DNA from: Weeksellaceae bacterium
GTDB taxonomy: Bacteria > Bacteroidota > Bacteroidia > Flavobacteriales > Weeksellaceae
NCBI GenBank assembly: GCA_949788275.1
Contig: OX460916.1
Span: forward strand, 2,294,001 to 2,358,000
Direction: 5' to 3'
DNA length: 64,000 bases
In this document: positions 61,240-64,000 of the stretch, piece after piece
Layout: each line of letters starts with the position of its first letter
Position numbering within the stretch: position 1 is the first letter of the stretch
Translations under genes and position numbers: made by a program
Notes under the pieces: generated by a model
The model's input: the letters and a program-made list of their open reading frames with translations, nothing else
Databases searched by the model: none
Told to the model about the DNA's origin: nothing

Positions 61240-62961
61240 TTAATGAATGATTAATTTTTGTGTTGTAGAGTTTGTTTTGGTTACTAATTTTATGATGTAA
61301 ATTCCTTTTGGTAAATGAGCAATATGAATGGCTTTCCCCTTCGCATATTCGATAGGCATTTTTGCTCCAGCTGAGTTATAGACTTCTATATGCTCAACAT
61401 CTACTCCTTGTACATGAAATACATCTTTCGCTGGATTAGGATAAATCCCAATTGATTTTTTTTCAAAGCCAATTTCGTTCAAAGCCAACACATTTTCTTT
61501 TGAAGCTTCCGAATATACTTTCGAAGCATCGATTGATTTAACCGACCAATAGATTGTTTCTGGAAATTGTTCATTGGTGATTGTCCAAGAAGGTGTCGTT
61601 ACGATATATTTGGCTAAATCGGCTTTTCCCGATTCGCTTCCAACCATTAATTCGTATTGCAGTGCTGCTTTAGGGGTTTTATCATCGTTGGCACCTGACC
61701 ACGTAAAGTTGAAGGTCTGTTGATTTCGATCTAATTTTAATTCGGTTGGGGGCGTGGGGGCTTCATTTTGGGTTGTTTCAACATTTTTGTACAAGCCCGT
61801 TGTTGAGGTATATTCTCCATCGACATAACTAAAACCCGTGATTAATACATCCAACGAATTGTTATGATCAATGTCAATGAGTTGAACATTTGAAGGACCA
61901 CCAACATTCGTTAATCCACTTGGAGTTTGTAAATGGTCAAACGTTTTAGTACTGGAATTATAGGTCAGAATTTGTGTTGCCTCATCCCCGTTGTGTTCAC
62001 CAACTAATATAATATCATAATACCCATCGTTGTTTAAATCACCTACGGCAATATTTCTCGCACTGGAATTGGTTGTTGTACCAACATTGCTGAGTTCTTC
62101 TATTCGGAAGGTATGATCACCATTGTTCCAAAAGATCTGTATTTTATTTTCTTCATTGTGGTCTTCACCGGATACCACGATATCCATAAAACCATCGGCA
62201 TTAAAATCGGCTGTTGCCAGTGTACTACTGGTTAAAGTGGGATAACTAACTTTTTTCTCGAATCGCCCGTTGACTTGCACATAGTAATCCAATTGGTCAT
62301 CTGCCGTTAACATGATATAATCCATTCGACGATCATTATTGAAATCTCCAAAGGCAATTCCTCGGTCTTGTGTTCCTGGTAAACGCCAAAAATGCTTAAA
62401 TTCTCCGTTTAATTGTTGATAAAAATCAACATTTTCTGTCGTATCATGCCCACCTGCCGAGCTACTTCCGTTAATCGCATAATCCAGTTGCCCATCGTTA
62501 TTTAAATCCGCAATGGCAATTTGGCTATAGATCTTCCCTTCTCCGCTACGAACAATATTTAATTCGTTGTTGTTTAAAGAAAGTTGATTTAATTTATAAT
62601 CAATAATATTTTCATAACTCTGTCCCGTATGAAGAATATTTAATTTTCCGCTTGCTTGGTCATATAAAAACTGAGCATCGCCTAAATGCGTTGGATATTC
62701 AAACTCATACTCGTCTAAGTAGACGTATTTTCCATTTTTATTTTGATACAGTCCGCAAAAAGTTGTGTTTGCTGAACCTGAACCTGAAATATCAATAGCG
62801 CCACAAAGAAGTATATCTTTGCTGTCGTTATTGGTAAAATAGCCTGTATCGCCTGAGGCATAAAAGTAATTATGCAATTCAGATTCAACCTTTTCAAATT
62901 GTTGAGCCTGTAAGAATAGACATGTTCCAAGTAGTGATAAGAGCGTAAAATTTAATTTCAT
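61240..62961 (-). CDS. Secreted FG-GAP/VCBS-repeat protein with type IX secretion C-terminal domain (paralogue)
   Basis: A 573-residue paralogue of the next gene, with 23 bases between them. I start at the ATG with a clear signal peptide (MKLNFTLLSLLGTCLFLQAQ) instead of 16 codons upstream. The propeller motifs are DLNNDGQLDYAING, DFNNDRRMDYIML, DFNADGFMD and DLNNDGYYDIIL. The C-terminal sorting domain has IGIYPNPAKDVFHV. The N-terminal spacer of the partner is absent. A 78-base block near the fibronectin-like domain is almost identical at DNA level in both genes, whereas the rest has diverged. Confidence 0.83.
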   Translation of the reverse strand: MKLNFTLLSLLGTCLFLQAQQFEKVESELHNYFYASGDTGYFTNNDSKDILLCGAIDISGSGSANTTFCGLYQNKNGKYVYLDEYEFEYPTHLGDAQFLYDQASGKLNILHTGQSYENIIDYKLNQLSLNNNELNIVRSGEGKIYSQIAIADLNNDGQLDYAINGSSSAGGHDTTENVDFYQQLNGEFKHFWRLPGTQDRGIAFGDFNNDRRMDYIMLTADDQLDYYVQVNGRFEKKVSYPTLTSSTLATADFNADGFMDIVVSGEDHNEENKIQIFWNNGDHTFRIEELSNVGTTTNSSARNIAVGDLNNDGYYDIILVGEHNGDEATQILTYNSSTKTFDHLQTPSGLTNVGGPSNVQLIDIDHNNSLDVLITGFSYVDGEYTSTTGLYKNVETTQNEAPTPPTELKLDRNQQTFNFTWSGANDDKTPKAALQYELMVGSESGKADLAKYIVTTPSWTITNEQFPETIYWSVKSIDASKVYSEASKENVLALNEIGFEKKSIGIYPNPAKDVFHVQGVDVEHIEVYNSAGAKMPIEYAKGKAIHIAHLPKGIYIIKLVTKTNSTTQKLIIH

Positions 62962-63068
62962 AGCGTTATTTTTAAAAAGCCTATCATTATTTAGACTAAT
63001 TAAAAACAAAGATGTGCCCTTTGATTCATTTGACCAATAAAAACGCTATTGATAAATATCATTAAAAC

Positions 63069-63097
63069 AAACAGGTCGCTCTATGAGCGACCTGTAG
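63069..63097 (-). terminator. Intrinsic terminator of tpx
   Basis: The arms ACAGGTCGCTC and GAGCGACCTGT form an 11-bp perfect stem. On the minus strand TTTGTTTTAAT follows, 24 bases past the stop codon. Confidence 0.88.
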
Positions 63098-63118
63098 GGT
63101 AATTAAATTTTTATTTTA

Positions 63119-63619
63119 TTATTTAAGCGTCTGTAATGCTCCTTCATAATTGGGTTCTTGTGTAATATCGGCGACCTGTTCGGTATAGTAAATCTCCCCT
63201 TCTGGGTTAATCACCATCACTACTCTAGAAAAAAGCCCTTCTAACGGGCCATCCGTCATGGTTACACCATATTTATTGGCAAAATCGTCATCGCGAAATG
63301 CCGAAAGAGTTTCAACATGATCTAATCCTTCTGCTGCACAAAAACGACCAGCCGCAAAGGGTAAATCTTTTGAAATATTCAATACAGTCACATTATTTAA
63401 TGCACTAGCTTCTTGGTTAAACTGACGAACAGACTGAGCACAAACGCCAGTATCTACGCTTGGAAAAATATTTAATACGACCCATTTTCCTTTAAAGTCA
63501 CTTAATGATTTGGCTTCCAGTTTTCCATTAACTAATGTAAAATCGGGTGCAAATGCACCTACTAATGGTAAATCCCCTTTTGTTCTTACAGGATTTCCTT
63601 TAAATGTTATTTCTGCCAT
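63119..63619 (-). CDS. tpx: Thiol peroxidase (Tpx, atypical 2-Cys peroxiredoxin)
   Basis: Reduces peroxides with thioredoxin. At 166 residues it matches the E. coli Tpx length. The peroxidatic Cys60 is in PSVDTGVCAQSVRQFN and the resolving Cys94 is in AAGRFCAAEGL, the spacing of Tpx. The N-terminal FKGNPVRTKGDLP and ADITQEPNYE near the C-terminus are also typical. It is monocistronic, with a terminator, and is divergent from the aminotransferase gene. Confidence 0.93.
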   Translation of the reverse strand: MAEITFKGNPVRTKGDLPLVGAFAPDFTLVNGKLEAKSLSDFKGKWVVLNIFPSVDTGVCAQSVRQFNQEASALNNVTVLNISKDLPFAAGRFCAAEGLDHVETLSAFRDDDFANKYGVTMTDGPLEGLFSRVVMVINPEGEIYYTEQVADITQEPNYEGALQTLK

Positions 63620-63690
63620 AATGATTCTTTTTTGTCGGTGTTATACTTGATAATTCAAGCTAAAAGTACGCTTTTTCAAGCGATAATCTC

Positions 63691-63698
63691 TATCTTCG
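63691..63698 (+). promoter_or_regulatory. -7-like element upstream of the aminotransferase gene
   Basis: TATCTTCG, one base from TAnnTTTG, lies 35 bases before the start codon. A 15-codon frame (63700-63747) starts just after it and overlaps the gene start; I cannot tell whether it is translated. Confidence 0.4.
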
Positions 63699-63733
63699 CA
63701 TGATTAAAATGACCCAAAATAATCAGATATTTT

Positions 63734-64000
63734 ATGCAACTTTCTAAACGGTTACAAAATTTAAAACCATCGGCTACTATTGGTATGACGGCTAAGGCTC
63801 GTGAATTAAGCAATCAAGGCATGGACATTATTAGTCTTAGCATTGGTGAGCCCGATTTTAATACGCCCGATTTTATTAAAGAAGCAGCTAAAAAAGCTTT
63901 AGACGATAATTTCACATCGTATTCGCCCATAGCAGGTTTTGCCCAATTAAAAGAAGCTGTTATTAAAAAGTTTCAACGCGATAATCAGTTAACCTATCAA
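63734..64000 (+). CDS. Class I/II PLP-dependent aminotransferase (partial, cut by the window end)
   Basis: Only the first 89 codons are inside the window and the frame is open to the last base. The N-terminus reads MQLSKRLQNLKPSATIGMTA, then SLSIGEPDFNTP and YSPIAGFAQLKEAV. This is the hallmark of aspartate aminotransferase-like (AAT I-gamma) enzymes, with the GEPDF substrate loop. The PLP lysine is beyond the window. The substrate cannot be defined from this part. Confidence 0.85.
   Translation, partial: MQLSKRLQNLKPSATIGMTAKARELSNQGMDIISLSIGEPDFNTPDFIKEAAKKALDDNFTSYSPIAGFAQLKEAVIKKFQRDNQLTYQ

Noticed and set aside
63700-63747. A 15-codon frame before the aminotransferase as a regulatory leader peptide
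   Set aside because: It overlaps the start of the main gene, has no codon run and no alternative hairpins nearby.

Overview
This 64 kb window is a low-GC chromosomal segment from a member of the Bacteroidota, most likely class Flavobacteriia (Weeksellaceae- or Flavobacteriaceae-like). The signs are an exosortase-F pair (XrtF), two secreted proteins with type IX secretion C-terminal sorting domains, a GLPGLI-family protein, a CzcA pump fused to an outer-membrane-factor domain, a DUF6660-type protein, a B-type succinate dehydrogenase, and several matches to the Bacteroidota -7 promoter element TAnnTTTG. No ribosomal RNA, phage or CRISPR array was seen. I cannot name the genus.

Layout. 0-8.4 kb holds housekeeping genes: an ABC-F ATPase, gyrB, rsmG, a GAF protein, xrtF with its partner, rlmB and thyA. 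8.4-18.2 kb holds an M1 aminopeptidase, folA, a DUF2752 protein, a nucleoside-type MFS permease, a bifunctional-nuclease-like protein, etfAB, tatC and a kdsD-type isomerase. 18.3-24.2 kb holds recQ and a gpmI-HAD-map-methyltransferase operon. 24.2-30 kb is accessory: an MFS exporter with a divergent AraC regulator, a second methyltransferase, a RES/Xre toxin-antitoxin pair and a 42-residue basic microprotein. 30-39.5 kb is a heavy-metal efflux operon followed by a LytTR two-component system and a divergent outer-membrane protein operon. 39.8-44.9 kb holds a GLPGLI protein, an RNA-repair/ribosome-rescue operon (rtcB-prfH) behind a leader peptide with an attenuator, and an IS110-family insertion. 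44.9-64 kb holds polA, a ferredoxin, an AIM24 protein, a ferredoxin-NADP reductase, a porin-DASS-sdhCAB operon, tRNA-Met, an HGSNAT-like membrane protein, two tandem FG-GAP secreted proteins, tpx and the start of an aminotransferase.

Three things stand out. (1) The IS110 element (about 43416-44753) has cut a dispersed intergenic repeat in two. Its upstream noncoding segment folds into two hairpins. The loop of the first carries both halves of the interrupted target, in the polarity known for the target-binding loop of IS110 bridge RNAs. The second carries matches to the element's own ends. (2) A 25-codon leader ORF with four consecutive Thr codons lies before rtcB-prfH, with mutually exclusive 1:2, 2:3 and 3:4 pairings ending in an intrinsic terminator. 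This is a classical translational attenuator in front of a ribosome-repair operon. (3) The dispersed repeat occurs at six sites. Its outer boxes are conserved, while the two arms of its central hairpin change sequence together.
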